A stretch of 64,000 nucleotides of DNA from Streptomyces sp. Edi4 (GTDB lineage: Bacteria; Actinomycetota; Actinomycetes; Streptomycetales; Streptomycetaceae): assembly GCF_040253615.1 (NCBI RefSeq), contig NZ_JBEJGY010000004.1, positions 2,852,001 through 2,916,000 of the forward strand. Reading direction: 5' to 3'. Of this stretch, positions 27,037 through 38,335 are shown piece after piece. The notes beneath the pieces are model-generated. The model searched no databases. It worked only from the letters and a program-made list of their open reading frames with translations, and was not told where the DNA came from. Made by a program: the position numbers and the translations under genes. Each line of letters starts with the position of its first letter. Positions within the stretch are counted from its first letter, which is position 1.

Positions 27037-27133
27037 TCTCTCTGGAACGGCTCGCCTCGGGAGGCACCCGAGCGTGTGCGGTCTCACTCTGGACAGCGCC
27101 GGTGACCGCCGGGTAACTTCGTTATTCAACCTG

Positions 27134-27147
27134 AGCAAGCGCTTAGC
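27134..27147. promoter_or_regulatory. Candidate TetR-type operator ahead of acyl-CoA dehydrogenase
   Basis: AGCAAGCGCTTAGC contains the 8-bp palindrome AAGCGCTT and resembles the KstR2-type consensus AnCAAGnnCTTGnT apart from two bases on the right side. It lies 27-40 bases before the GTG start of the dehydrogenase gene, in promoter position. Confidence 0.4.
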
Positions 27148-27173
27148 CGAATTGCGAGCCGAGGAGGGCGTCC

Positions 27174-28331
27174 GTGCGCCGTACGGTATTCAACGAAGAC
27201 CACGAGGCGTTCCGGGAGACCCTGCGCGCCTTCATCGAGGCCGAGGTCGTCCCGGTCTACGACGAGTGGTTCGCGCAGGGCATCGTGCCGCGCGAGTTCT
27301 ACTACAAGCTCGCCGAGCTCGGCATCTTCGGCATCCGCGTGGACGAGGAGTTCGGCGGCGCCGGCATCGACTCGTACAAGTTCGAGGCCGTGATGTACGA
27401 GGAGACGGCCCGCGCGGGCGTCCAGTTCGGCGGCTCGGGCGTGCACGTGCTGCTCGGCCTGCCCTACATCAAGATGCTCGCCACCGACGAGCAGAAGAAG
27501 CGGTTCCTGCCGAAGTTCGTCTCCGGTGAGGAGATGTGGGCGCTCGCGATGACCGAGCCCGGCACCGGTTCCGACCTCGCGGGCATGAAGACCACCGCCA
27601 AGCTCTCCGAGGACGGCACGCACTACGTCCTCAACGGCGCCAAGACCTTCATCACCGGCGGCGTGCACGCCGACCGTGTGATCGTCTGCGCCCGTACCGC
27701 CGCGCCCTCCGCCGAGGACCGCCGCCACGGCATCTCGCTGTTCGCGGTGGACACCAGGTCCGAGGGCTACTCGGTGGGCCGCAAGCTCGACAAGCTGGGC
27801 CTGAAGACCTCCGACACCGCCGAGCTGGCGTTCGTCGACGTGAAGGTGCCCGTCGAGGACCTGCTCGGCGAGGAGAACAAGGGCTTCTACTACCTCGGCC
27901 ACAACCTCGCCTCCGAGCGCTGGGGCATCGCCTTCGGGGCGTACGCGCAGGCCAAGGCGGCCGTGCGGTTCGCCAAGGAGTACGTCCAGGACCGTACGGT
28001 GTTCGGCAAGACGGTCGCCTCGTTCCAGAACACCAAGTTCGAACTGGCCGCCTGCCAGGCCGAGGTGGACGCCGCGGAGGCCGTCGCCGACCGCGCGCTC
28101 GAAGCGCTCGACGCGGGTGAGCTGACGCCGGCCGAGGCCGCGTCCGCGAAGCTGTTCTGCACCGAGGTGGCGCACCGCGTCATCGACCGCTGCCTCCAGC
28201 TGCACGGCGGGTACGGCTTCATGAACGAGTACCCGATCGCCCGCCTGTACGCGGACAACCGGGTGAACCGGATCTACGGCGGCACCAGCGAGATCATGAA
28301 GTCCATCATCGCCAAGGACATGGGTCTGTAG
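27174..28331 (+). CDS. Acyl-CoA dehydrogenase
   Basis: A 385-residue FAD-dependent acyl-CoA dehydrogenase (alpha,beta-oxidation of acyl-CoA). Visible features are the N-terminal helical domain (HEAFRETLRAFIEAEVVPVYDEW), FAD-contact segment WALAMTEPGTGSDLAGMKTTA, FITGG, then C-terminal RTVFGKTVASFQNTKF, QLHGGYGFMNEYPIARLYADNRVNRIYGGTSEIMK. The GTG at 27174 has GAGGAGGG 5 bases upstream. It is followed after 24 bases by the thioesterase gene. Chain-length preference is not evident. A palindrome in its promoter suggests TetR-type control. Confidence 0.9.
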   Translation: MRRTVFNEDHEAFRETLRAFIEAEVVPVYDEWFAQGIVPREFYYKLAELGIFGIRVDEEFGGAGIDSYKFEAVMYEETARAGVQFGGSGVHVLLGLPYIKMLATDEQKKRFLPKFVSGEEMWALAMTEPGTGSDLAGMKTTAKLSEDGTHYVLNGAKTFITGGVHADRVIVCARTAAPSAEDRRHGISLFAVDTRSEGYSVGRKLDKLGLKTSDTAELAFVDVKVPVEDLLGEENKGFYYLGHNLASERWGIAFGAYAQAKAAVRFAKEYVQDRTVFGKTVASFQNTKFELAACQAEVDAAEAVADRALEALDAGELTPAEAASAKLFCTEVAHRVIDRCLQLHGGYGFMNEYPIARLYADNRVNRIYGGTSEIMKSIIAKDMGL

Positions 28332-28355
28332 CAGGGCTCGGGTACAACTACCTTC

Positions 28356-29231
28356 ATGCATCAGGCACTTGAGAGCCTTCTCGATCTGCTCGACCTCGAG
28401 CGGATCGAGGAGGACATCTTCCGGGGGCACTCCCGCTCGGCGGTGGTCCCCCGCGTCTTCGGCGGGCAGGTGGCGGCGCAGGCGCTGGTCGCGGCCGGGC
28501 GTACCGTCCCGGTCGAGCGGCCGGCGCACTCGCTGCACGCGTACTTCCTGCGGGCGGGTGACCCGGGCGCGCCGATCGTCTACACCGTGGACCGGATCCG
28601 TGACGGCGCGTCCTTCACGACCCGCCGGGTCGTGGCCATCCAGCACGGGAAGCCGATCTTCCATCTCTCGGCGTCGTTCCAGACGTACGAGGAGGGCATG
28701 GAGCACCAGGCCTCGATGCCGGCCGCGCCGGACCCGGAGTCGCTGGCGACGGCCGCCGAGATGCTGCCGCGGTACGCGTCCGCCTTCCGCGACCCGGGGG
28801 TGGTGGACCGGCTGATCGAAGCGCGCGCGGCGGTCGATCTTCGGTACGTGGACGCGCCGCCGTGGGGCACGGTCGGCACGCCGCGTGAGCCGCGCTCGCA
28901 GGTGTGGTTCCGCACGAACGGCAAGCTGGCGGACGATCCGCTGCTGCACGTGTGCCTGGCCACGTACGTCTCCGACATGACGCTGCTCGACTCGGTGCTG
29001 CTCGCGCACGGGCGGGGCGGGTGGGCGGTGGGCGACGTGGTGGGTGCGTCGCTCGACCACGCGATGTGGTTCCACCGGCCGTTCCGGGCGGACGAATGGC
29101 TCCTGTACGACCAGGAGTCGCCTTCGGCGGCGGGCGGGCGCGGGCTGGGGCAGGCCCGCATCTACACGCAGGACGGCCGTCTGGCGATCACAGTGATCCA
29201 GGAGGGCGTGGTCCGGGTGCCGCGCGCGTAA
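28356..29231 (+). CDS. tesB: Acyl-CoA thioesterase II
   Basis: A 291-residue double-hotdog thioesterase that hydrolyses acyl-CoA to fatty acid and CoA. Family landmarks are EEDIFRGHSRSAVVPRVFGGQVAAQALVAA, HSLHAYFLRAGD, the second hotdog SDMTLLDSVL and SLDHAMWFHRPFRADEWLLYDQESP, ending in GRLAITVIQEGVVR. The ATG has no Shine-Dalgarno sequence; TACAAC at 28343-28348 ends 7 bases before it, so a leaderless transcript is possible in addition to readthrough from the dehydrogenase gene. It probably acts with the dehydrogenase in CoA release. Confidence 0.88.
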   Translation: MHQALESLLDLLDLERIEEDIFRGHSRSAVVPRVFGGQVAAQALVAAGRTVPVERPAHSLHAYFLRAGDPGAPIVYTVDRIRDGASFTTRRVVAIQHGKPIFHLSASFQTYEEGMEHQASMPAAPDPESLATAAEMLPRYASAFRDPGVVDRLIEARAAVDLRYVDAPPWGTVGTPREPRSQVWFRTNGKLADDPLLHVCLATYVSDMTLLDSVLLAHGRGGWAVGDVVGASLDHAMWFHRPFRADEWLLYDQESPSAAGGRGLGQARIYTQDGRLAITVIQEGVVRVPRA

Positions 29232-29572
29232 GCCCCGGCCGTCTGCGGACCGTGGCCCCGTTTTGCGCAGTTCCCCGCGCCCCTGGCGGGGCTTGTGCTG
29301 GCCCATGTGCACATACCCAGCCTGTCCGGCGATTGAGGACGAGGCCGTTCAGGCCGAACGGGGTCTGGGGCAGAGCCCCAGGGACCCCGGCTGCGGACCG
29401 TGGGTGGCTGGGCGCGCAGTTCCCCGCGCCCCTGGCGGGGCTGGTGCTGGTCCACATGGGAATGTCAGCCCCTGACAGGGGACGTGCCGGCCCGCAGCGG
29501 CAACCCCAGCCTGTCCGGCGTTTGAGGACGAGGCCGTTCAGGCCGAACGGGGTCTGGGGCGGGCCCCGGGGG
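29232..29572. repeat. Intergenic dispersed-repeat cluster
   Basis: Contains two copies of GCGCAGTTCCCCGCGCCCCT (29265-29284 and 29414-29433) and two copies of a 51-bp unit beginning CCTGTCCGGCG-TTGAGGACG (29321-29371 and 29510-29560) that differ at one base. The 51-bp unit also occurs inverted at about 39471-39523. No gene is supported. Confidence 0.85.
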
Positions 29573-30343
29573 TTAGTTCAGGAGGCCCGCCGCGTTCAGG
29601 ACGTACGCCGTCATGGGCTCGTAGAAGCGCGGGTCCAGGACGTGGTCGTCCAAGGGAACGGCGACCTGTAGCGTCCCCTCCGCCTCGCCGATGAACAGCG
29701 CCGGGTCGTTGCAGTCCGCGTACCCCATCGCGTCCACCCCGAGCTGCCCCGCGCACCCCGCCCACCCGTGGTCGGCCACCACGAGGTCCGGCGCCGTGTC
29801 GAGCGCGCCCAGGATCGCCCGCATGGGCTCGGGCGAGTGGGTGTGCCACAGCGACGCGCCCCGCTCGAAGACGGCCACGTCGGCGAACTGCACGACGTAC
29901 CCCTCGTCGGCCGTGAGCCCGCCCGGGATGCGTACGATCTCGCACCCCGCCGCCCGCAGCGCCGCCGCCGTCCGGCTGTGGACGTCCAGGAGCGCGCCCG
30001 GGTGGCCGGTCGCGAACAGCACCCGCTCCCGCCCCGCCGCCGCCTTGCGCAGCCGCGCCGCCATCCGCTCCAGGGCGTCGACGGTCAGCTCGGGGTCGAT
30101 GGTGTCCTGCCCCGCGCGGTGCCCGGGGTCGTCCACGACGCCGCAGCGCTCGGCCATGACGGCCAGCACGTCCTGCTCGTCGCGCCAGCGGTCCCCCAGC
30201 TCAAGGCCCAGCCAGTAGTGGCGGTCGCCGTTGGCGAGCTTGCGGTAGTGGGAGAGGTTGTTGTCGCGGGGCGTGGCGACGTCACCGGCGATACGGGTGC
30301 GGACGAGATGGTCGACGAGGGCGGCACGGCTGGGTATCGGCAT
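29573..30343 (-). CDS. Conserved phosphatase-like protein
   Basis: A 256-residue cytoplasmic protein starting PIPSRAALVDHLVRTRIAGD. Notable conserved blocks are TPRDNNLSHYRKLANGDRHYWLGLELGD, VLFATGHPGALLDVH, TADEGYVVQFADVAVF, WHTHSPEPM, LVVADHGWAGCAGQLGVDAMGYADCNDPALFIGEAEG and VAVPLDDHV. The many His/Asp residues in VADHGWAG and CNDPA fit a metal-dependent hydrolase, and relatives in Streptomyces are named only as phosphatase. I cannot assign a substrate. The ATG at 30343 lacks a strong ribosome site. It lies beside the leucine-catabolism regulator but on the same strand as that regulator, 101 bases downstream. Confidence 0.6.
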   Translation of the reverse strand: MPIPSRAALVDHLVRTRIAGDVATPRDNNLSHYRKLANGDRHYWLGLELGDRWRDEQDVLAVMAERCGVVDDPGHRAGQDTIDPELTVDALERMAARLRKAAAGRERVLFATGHPGALLDVHSRTAAALRAAGCEIVRIPGGLTADEGYVVQFADVAVFERGASLWHTHSPEPMRAILGALDTAPDLVVADHGWAGCAGQLGVDAMGYADCNDPALFIGEAEGTLQVAVPLDDHVLDPRFYEPMTAYVLNAAGLLN

Positions 30344-30444
30344 GCGGCCATTCTGCCCCGCCCGGTCCGCGGTCCGCCGTCCCGTCCCGCGACCGGACAC
30401 CGCACGCGCCGCCCGCCGGGCCCACCGCGCGCCGCCCGTCGTGC

Positions 30445-31041
30445 TCAGCGCCCCTCGAGCGAGGCGAACGCGCCGTGTGCGAGGCGGCGCAGCAGCGCCT
30501 CGGTGCCCGCGCGCCCCGGCAGCCCCGTGCCGTGCGCGCCGAGGTGCGGCGTGGAGTTGAGCAGCCCGAACACGGCGTGCACGGCGCCGCGCACCTCCGC
30601 CTCCGGCACCGATGGATACAGCTCCCGCACGGCTCCGACCCACAGCTCGACGTACTGCCGCTGGAGCTGGCGCACGAGCTTGCGGTCGCTCTCGCGCAAC
30701 CGGTCGAGTTCGCGGTCGTGCAGGGTGATCAGGGCCCGGTCGTCGAGCGCGAAGTCGATGTGGCCGTCGATGAGCGAGCCGAGCAGCCGCTCGGGGTCGC
30801 CCGTCGCCTCAGCGACCCGCTTGCGCCCGCCGTCGTACAGGCGCCCGCTGATGCCGACGAGCAGTTCGGCCAGCATCGCGTCCTTGCCGGCGAAGTGCCG
30901 GTAGAGGCCGGGTCCGCTGATGCCGACGGCCGCCCCTATCTCATCGACGCCGACGCCGTGGAAGCCGCGCTCGGCGAAGAGGCGGGCGGCCTCGCGCAGG
31001 ATCTGCTCGCGCCGGGTGGGGGCGTCGGTACGGGTGCTCAT
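30445..31041 (-). CDS. TetR-family repressor of the leucine/isovalerate operon
   Basis: A 198-residue TetR regulator: helix-turn-helix at about residues 10-55 (ILREAARLFAERGFHGVGVDEIGAAVGISGPGLYRHFAGKDAML), then a ligand-binding helical domain. It is divergent from the carboxylase operon with palindromic sites between them. A good -10 (TAGAAT) and a -35-like TTAACG 18 bases away read toward this gene, and the -35 overlaps operator 31064-31081, so the gene is probably self-repressed. No Shine-Dalgarno sequence is seen; the transcript may be leaderless or nearly so. The inducer is probably an acyl-CoA of leucine breakdown. Confidence 0.85.
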   Translation of the reverse strand: MSTRTDAPTRREQILREAARLFAERGFHGVGVDEIGAAVGISGPGLYRHFAGKDAMLAELLVGISGRLYDGGRKRVAEATGDPERLLGSLIDGHIDFALDDRALITLHDRELDRLRESDRKLVRQLQRQYVELWVGAVRELYPSVPEAEVRGAVHAVFGLLNSTPHLGAHGTGLPGRAGTEALLRRLAHGAFASLEGR

Positions 31042-31063
31042 GAGAAGTCATTCTAGACAATGG

Positions 31064-31081
31064 GGTTAGCGCTCGTTAACC
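31064..31081. promoter_or_regulatory. Palindromic operator 1 of the TetR/leucine operon
   Basis: GGTTAGCGCTCGTTAACC is an imperfect palindrome of form GGTTAnCGnnCGnTAACC. It overlaps the -35 region of the tetR promoter (TTAACG, 18-bp spacer, TAGAAT on the minus strand) and lies 71 bases before the carboxylase start. Confidence 0.65.
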
Positions 31082-31093
31082 TGAAGGGAATGA

Positions 31094-31109
31094 GTTAACG
31101 GTTATTAAC
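31094..31109. promoter_or_regulatory. Palindromic operator 2 of the TetR/leucine operon
   Basis: GTTAACGGTTATTAAC has GTTAA/TTAAC arms and resembles operator 1. It lies 13 bases from that site, closer to the carboxylase gene. A partial third motif, TTCGTTGAC, follows. Confidence 0.5.
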
Positions 31110-31151
31110 ATTCGTTGACATCGCCGCGTACGGGCAAGGGGGCTCGACACG

Positions 31152-32759
<1,608 letters not shown>

Positions 32760-32812
32760 GGGGCACACCGTCCATGACGCCATCCACGTCGATTTCAAGG
32801 GTGAGAGCTCCC

Positions 32813-34788
<1,976 letters not shown>

Positions 34789-34792
<4 letters not shown>

Positions 34793-35727
34793 CCGGCCTG
34801 CCCATGGTCGTACCGGCGCCGGAGCTCCCGGCCCGGGTCCGCATTCACGAGGTCGGCGCGCGCGACGGGCTCCAGAACGAGAAGGCGGTCGTGCCCACCG
34901 AGGTCAAGGCCGAGTTCGTGCACCGCCTGGCCGCCGCCGGCCTGACCACCATCGAGGCGACGAGCTTCGTGCACCCCAAGTGGGTGCCCCAACTCGCCGA
35001 CGCCGAAGCCCTGTTCCCGATGCTGGGCGACCTGGAGGGCGTGGCGCTGCCCGTCCTCGTACCGAACGAGCGGGGCCTTGAGCGGGCGCTCGCGCTCGGC
35101 GTCCGTCGCGTCGCGGTGTTCGCCAGTGCCACCGAGTCCTTCGCCCAGGCCAATCTGAACCGCTCGGTCGACACCTCCCTCGCCATGTTCGAGCCGGTGG
35201 TGGCCCGCGCCCGGGCCGAGGGCGCGCACGTGCGGGGCTATCTGTCGATGTGCTTCGGCGACCCGTGGGAAGAGGCGGTGCCCATCGCGCGGGTGGTGCG
35301 CGTCGCCAAGGCGCTCATCGACATGGGCTGCGACGAGCTGAGCCTCGGCGACACCATCGGCGTCGCCACCCCCGGCCATGTGCGGGCCCTGCTGGGCGCG
35401 CTCAACGAACAGGGCGTGCCGACCGACGCCATCGGGGTGCACTTCCACGACACCTACGGCCAGGCACTCGCCAACACCCTTGCCGCACTCCAGCACGGAG
35501 TGAGCACCGTGGACGCGTCGGCGGGCGGCCTCGGCGGCTGCCCCTACGCCAAGTCCGCGACCGGAAACCTCGCCACCGAAGACCTCGTGTGGATGCTCAA
35601 GGGCCTCGGTGTCGACACCGGGGTCGATCTCGGCCTGCTCAGCGCCACCAGCGCCTGGATGGCCGGACAGCTGGGCCGCCCCAGCCCCTCCCGCACCGTA
35701 CGTGCCCTCTCCCACCAGGAGTCGTAG
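34789..35727 (+). CDS. hmgL: Hydroxymethylglutaryl-CoA lyase
   Basis: A 312-residue TIM-barrel lyase cleaving 3-hydroxy-3-methylglutaryl-CoA to acetyl-CoA and acetoacetate, the last step of leucine breakdown. Motifs are [21 protein letters not shown] (substrate and metal binding), [47 protein letters not shown] and the flexible-loop [20 protein letters not shown] with its catalytic Cys. It overlaps accA1 by four bases and is followed three bases later by the dehydrogenase gene, so the operon is tightly coupled. No enoyl-CoA hydratase (methylglutaconyl-CoA hydratase) gene is present in the run. Confidence 0.93.
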
Positions 35728-35729
35728 CC

Positions 35730-36890
35730 ATGCCCCTCGACCACCGTCTCACCCCCGAGCACGAGGAACTTCGCCGCACCGTCGAGGAGTTCGCCCACGA
35801 CGTCATCGCGCCCAAGATCGGTGACTTCTACGAGCGCCACGAGTTCCCCTACGAGATCGTCCGCGAGATGGGCCGCATGGGCCTGTTCGGGCTGCCCTTC
35901 CCCGAGGAGTACGGGGGCATGGGGGGCGACTATCTCGCCCTTGGCATCGCCCTTGAGGAGCTGGCCCGGGTCGACTCGTCGGTCGCCATCACCCTGGAGG
36001 CGGGTGTCTCGCTCGGCGCGATGCCCATTTTCCGGTTCGGCACCGAGGAGCAGAAGCGGCAGTGGCTGCCGAAGCTGTGCTCGGGTGAGGCGCTTGGCGC
36101 GTTCGGTCTGACCGAGCCGGACTGCGGCTCGGACGCGGGCGGCACCCGGACGACGGCGGTGCGCGACGGCGACGAGTGGGTCATCAACGGCTCGAAGTGC
36201 TTCATCACCAACTCCGGCACGGACATCACGGGTCTGGTCACCGTCACCGCGGTCACCGGCCGCAAGGACGACGGCCGTCCGCTGATCTCCTCGATCATCG
36301 TGCCGTCCGGCACGCCGGGCTTCACGGTCGCCGCGCCCTACTCGAAGGTCGGCTGGAACGCCTCGGACACCCGTGAGCTGTCCTTCTCCGACGTGCGCGT
36401 GCCGGTGGCGAACCTGCTCGGCGAAGAGGGCCGTGGATACGCCCAGTTCCTGCGCATCCTGGACGAGGGCCGCATCGCCATCTCGGCGCTCGCGACCGGC
36501 CTCGCGCAGGGCTGTGTGGACGAGTCGGTGAAGTACGCCAAGGAGCGGCACGCCTTCGGCCGTCCCATCGGCGAGAACCAGGCCATCCAGTTCAAGATCG
36601 CGGACATGGAGCTGCGGGCGCACATGGCGCGGGTCGGCTGGCGCGACGCGGCCTCGCGCCTGGTGCACGGCGAGCCGTTCAAGAAGGAGGCGGCGCTGGC
36701 GAAGCTGTACTCCTCGACGGTGGCGGTGGACAACGCCCGTGAGGGCACGCAGATCTTCGGCGGATACGGCTTCATGAACGAGTATCCGGTGGCCCGCATG
36801 TGGCGCGACTCCAAGATCCTGGAGATCGGCGAGGGCACGAGCGAGGTGCAGCGGATGCTGATCGCCCGTGAACTGGGGCTGCCCGCCTGA
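35730..36890 (+). CDS. acdH: Isovaleryl-CoA dehydrogenase (AcdH type)
   Basis: A 386-residue FAD acyl-CoA dehydrogenase. Features are RRTVEEFAHDVIAPKIGDFYERHEFPYEIV, LFGLPFPEEYGGMGGDYLALGIALEELARVDSS, GAFGLTEPDCGSDAGGTRTTA, FITNSGTDITGLVTVTA, ERHAFGRPIGENQAIQFKIADM and IFGGYGFMNEYPVARMWRDSKILEIGEGTSEVQRMLIARELGL. The location directly after HMG-CoA lyase matches the Streptomyces acdH locus, whose product oxidises branched-chain acyl-CoAs that also serve as antibiotic starter units. AGGAG precedes the ATG by 8 bases. It is the last gene of the operon. Confidence 0.92.
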   Translation: MPLDHRLTPEHEELRRTVEEFAHDVIAPKIGDFYERHEFPYEIVREMGRMGLFGLPFPEEYGGMGGDYLALGIALEELARVDSSVAITLEAGVSLGAMPIFRFGTEEQKRQWLPKLCSGEALGAFGLTEPDCGSDAGGTRTTAVRDGDEWVINGSKCFITNSGTDITGLVTVTAVTGRKDDGRPLISSIIVPSGTPGFTVAAPYSKVGWNASDTRELSFSDVRVPVANLLGEEGRGYAQFLRILDEGRIAISALATGLAQGCVDESVKYAKERHAFGRPIGENQAIQFKIADMELRAHMARVGWRDAASRLVHGEPFKKEAALAKLYSSTVAVDNAREGTQIFGGYGFMNEYPVARMWRDSKILEIGEGTSEVQRMLIARELGLPA

Positions 36891-36994
36891 GGTCCGCGCC
36901 GGGTCTTCGCGCTCCCCGGGCCCCGGGTCCCCCGATGGGGTGGTGCCGCTCGCGTCGGCGCCTCGGTGGGGGCCCGGGGCCGCACCCTGTCAGG

Positions 36995-37189
36995 GTGAAT
37001 CCCCCGACGTGCCCCAGTTGTGCGAACCGTCCACCCCTGTGGAAGGACACCTCGACCACGGCGCCGGGCGCCGCCGACCGCTGGCACTGGCACTGCGTGC
37101 TGTGTCTGCGCACGTACGAACCGAGCGCGTCGCACAAGGTGCGGTTCACATACGCGCCGTTGCGCAGGCAGCTGCCGCTGCTCGGGTAG
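36995..37189 (+). CDS. Small CxxC protein (possible zinc ribbon)
   Basis: A 64-residue frame starting at GTG 36995 (NPPTCPSCANRPPLWK) with two CxxC pairs: CPSC and CVLC within WHWHCVLCLRTYEPSASH. This spacing fits a zinc-ribbon fold. The context GTCAGG just upstream is a weak ribosome site. It lies 104 bases after acdH and just before the iron box of desE. Function is unknown, and chance openness cannot be excluded, though the paired CxxC motifs argue for a real protein. Confidence 0.45.
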   Translation: MNPPTCPSCANRPPLWKDTSTTAPGAADRWHWHCVLCLRTYEPSASHKVRFTYAPLRRQLPLLG

Positions 37190-37223
37190 GGCGGAGCAGG
37201 GCGGGCGGCCACTGGACATCGAA

Positions 37224-37242
37224 TGAGGTTAGGCTAACCTTT
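37224..37242. promoter_or_regulatory. Iron box (DmdR/IdeR site) of desEF
   Basis: TGAGGTTAGGCTAACCTTT matches the 19-bp consensus TTAGGTTAGGCTAACCTAA at 16 positions, with the central 14 bases intact. It lies 60 bases before the desE start and should bind Fe2+-loaded DmdR1 to repress the genes in iron-rich conditions. Confidence 0.9.
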
Positions 37243-37301
37243 GTTCGCGTCAGTCAGTGGCCGATCCCCGGCTCGTCGTACGTACGAAAGCGGACACCGT
37301 C

Positions 37302-38333
37302 ATGCCCCACGCCCGAGCGTCCCTGCCCACCCGTCGCGGCCTGTTGGCCATGGGCGGAGCGATCGGCATCGGTGCCGCGCTGACCGCCTGCGGCGGTGGC
37401 AAGAAGAGCGGGTCGGCCGCCGGCGACACGGGCGCGGGACCGTCCGGCCCCTGGTCCTTCAAGGACGACCGGGGCCAGACGGCGCAGACGAAGTCGCTGC
37501 CGAAGAACATCGTCGCCTACACCGGCACCGCCGCCGCCCTCTTCGACTACGGCATCAAGGTCAAGGGCGTCTTCGGGCCCACCAGGACCAAGGACGGCAA
37601 GGCCGATGTGCAGGCCGGAGGACTCGACATCAGCAAGGTCGAGATCATCGGCAATGTCTACGGCGAGTTCAACGTCGAAAAGTACGCCGCGCTCGAGCCC
37701 GACGTGCTAATCACGGACATGTGGCAGAAGGACGTCCTCTGGTACGTGCCGGACAACAGCAAGGACAAGATCCTCAAGCTGGCGCCGAGCGTGGCGCTGT
37801 GGGCCGCCGACCAGAGCATGCCCGCGGCCCTCCAGCGCCGCGCGGATCTCGCCAAGTCCCTGGGCGCGGACCTGAACGCGAAGCAGGTCACCGACGCCAA
37901 GGCCGCCTTCGAGAAGGCCTCCGCGCGGCTGCGCGCCGCCACCAGGGCCAATCCCGGCATCAAGGTCCTGCTCGGCTCCGCGAGCCCCGACCTCTTCTAT
38001 GTCTCCGAGGCCAAGCGGAGCTGCGACACCCGCTACTTCCAGGAGCTCGGCGTCCAGTTCGTCACCCCGAAGGTCGACTCGCAAGGCTTCTTCGAGTCGC
38101 TGAGCTGGGAGAACGTCGGCAAGTACCCGGCGGACCTGATCCTCATGGACAACCGCACCGGCACGCTCCAGCCCTCCGACCTCGGCTCCAAGCCGACCTG
38201 GGCGCGGCTGCCCGCCGTCAAGGCCCAGCAGGTCGTGCCGCGCCTGACCGAACCGATCTACTCCTACGCGCGCGTCGCCCCCATCGTCGACGCGCTCGCC
38301 CAGACCATCGAGAACGCGAAGAAGGTCGCCTGA
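37302..38333 (+). CDS. desE: Ferrioxamine-binding ABC transporter lipoprotein
   Basis: A 343-residue siderophore-binding lipoprotein. The N-terminus combines a twin-Arg (TRRGLLAMGG) and a lipobox (LTAC, Cys about 29), so it is anchored outside the membrane. The periplasmic-binding-protein fold follows (IVAYTGTAAALFDYGIKVKGVFGP, ALEPDVLITDMW, and SASPDLFYVSEAKRS). In Streptomyces the gene upstream of desF/desABCD encodes the receptor for ferrioxamines made by the cluster. The ATG at 37302 has GAAAGCGGA upstream; GTG 37257 would add 15 unneeded residues. No permease/ATPase gene is adjacent, so a distant FecCD system must complete uptake. Confidence 0.88.
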   Translation: MPHARASLPTRRGLLAMGGAIGIGAALTACGGGKKSGSAAGDTGAGPSGPWSFKDDRGQTAQTKSLPKNIVAYTGTAAALFDYGIKVKGVFGPTRTKDGKADVQAGGLDISKVEIIGNVYGEFNVEKYAALEPDVLITDMWQKDVLWYVPDNSKDKILKLAPSVALWAADQSMPAALQRRADLAKSLGADLNAKQVTDAKAAFEKASARLRAATRANPGIKVLLGSASPDLFYVSEAKRSCDTRYFQELGVQFVTPKVDSQGFFESLSWENVGKYPADLILMDNRTGTLQPSDLGSKPTWARLPAVKAQQVVPRLTEPIYSYARVAPIVDALAQTIENAKKVA

Positions 38334-38335
38334 CG

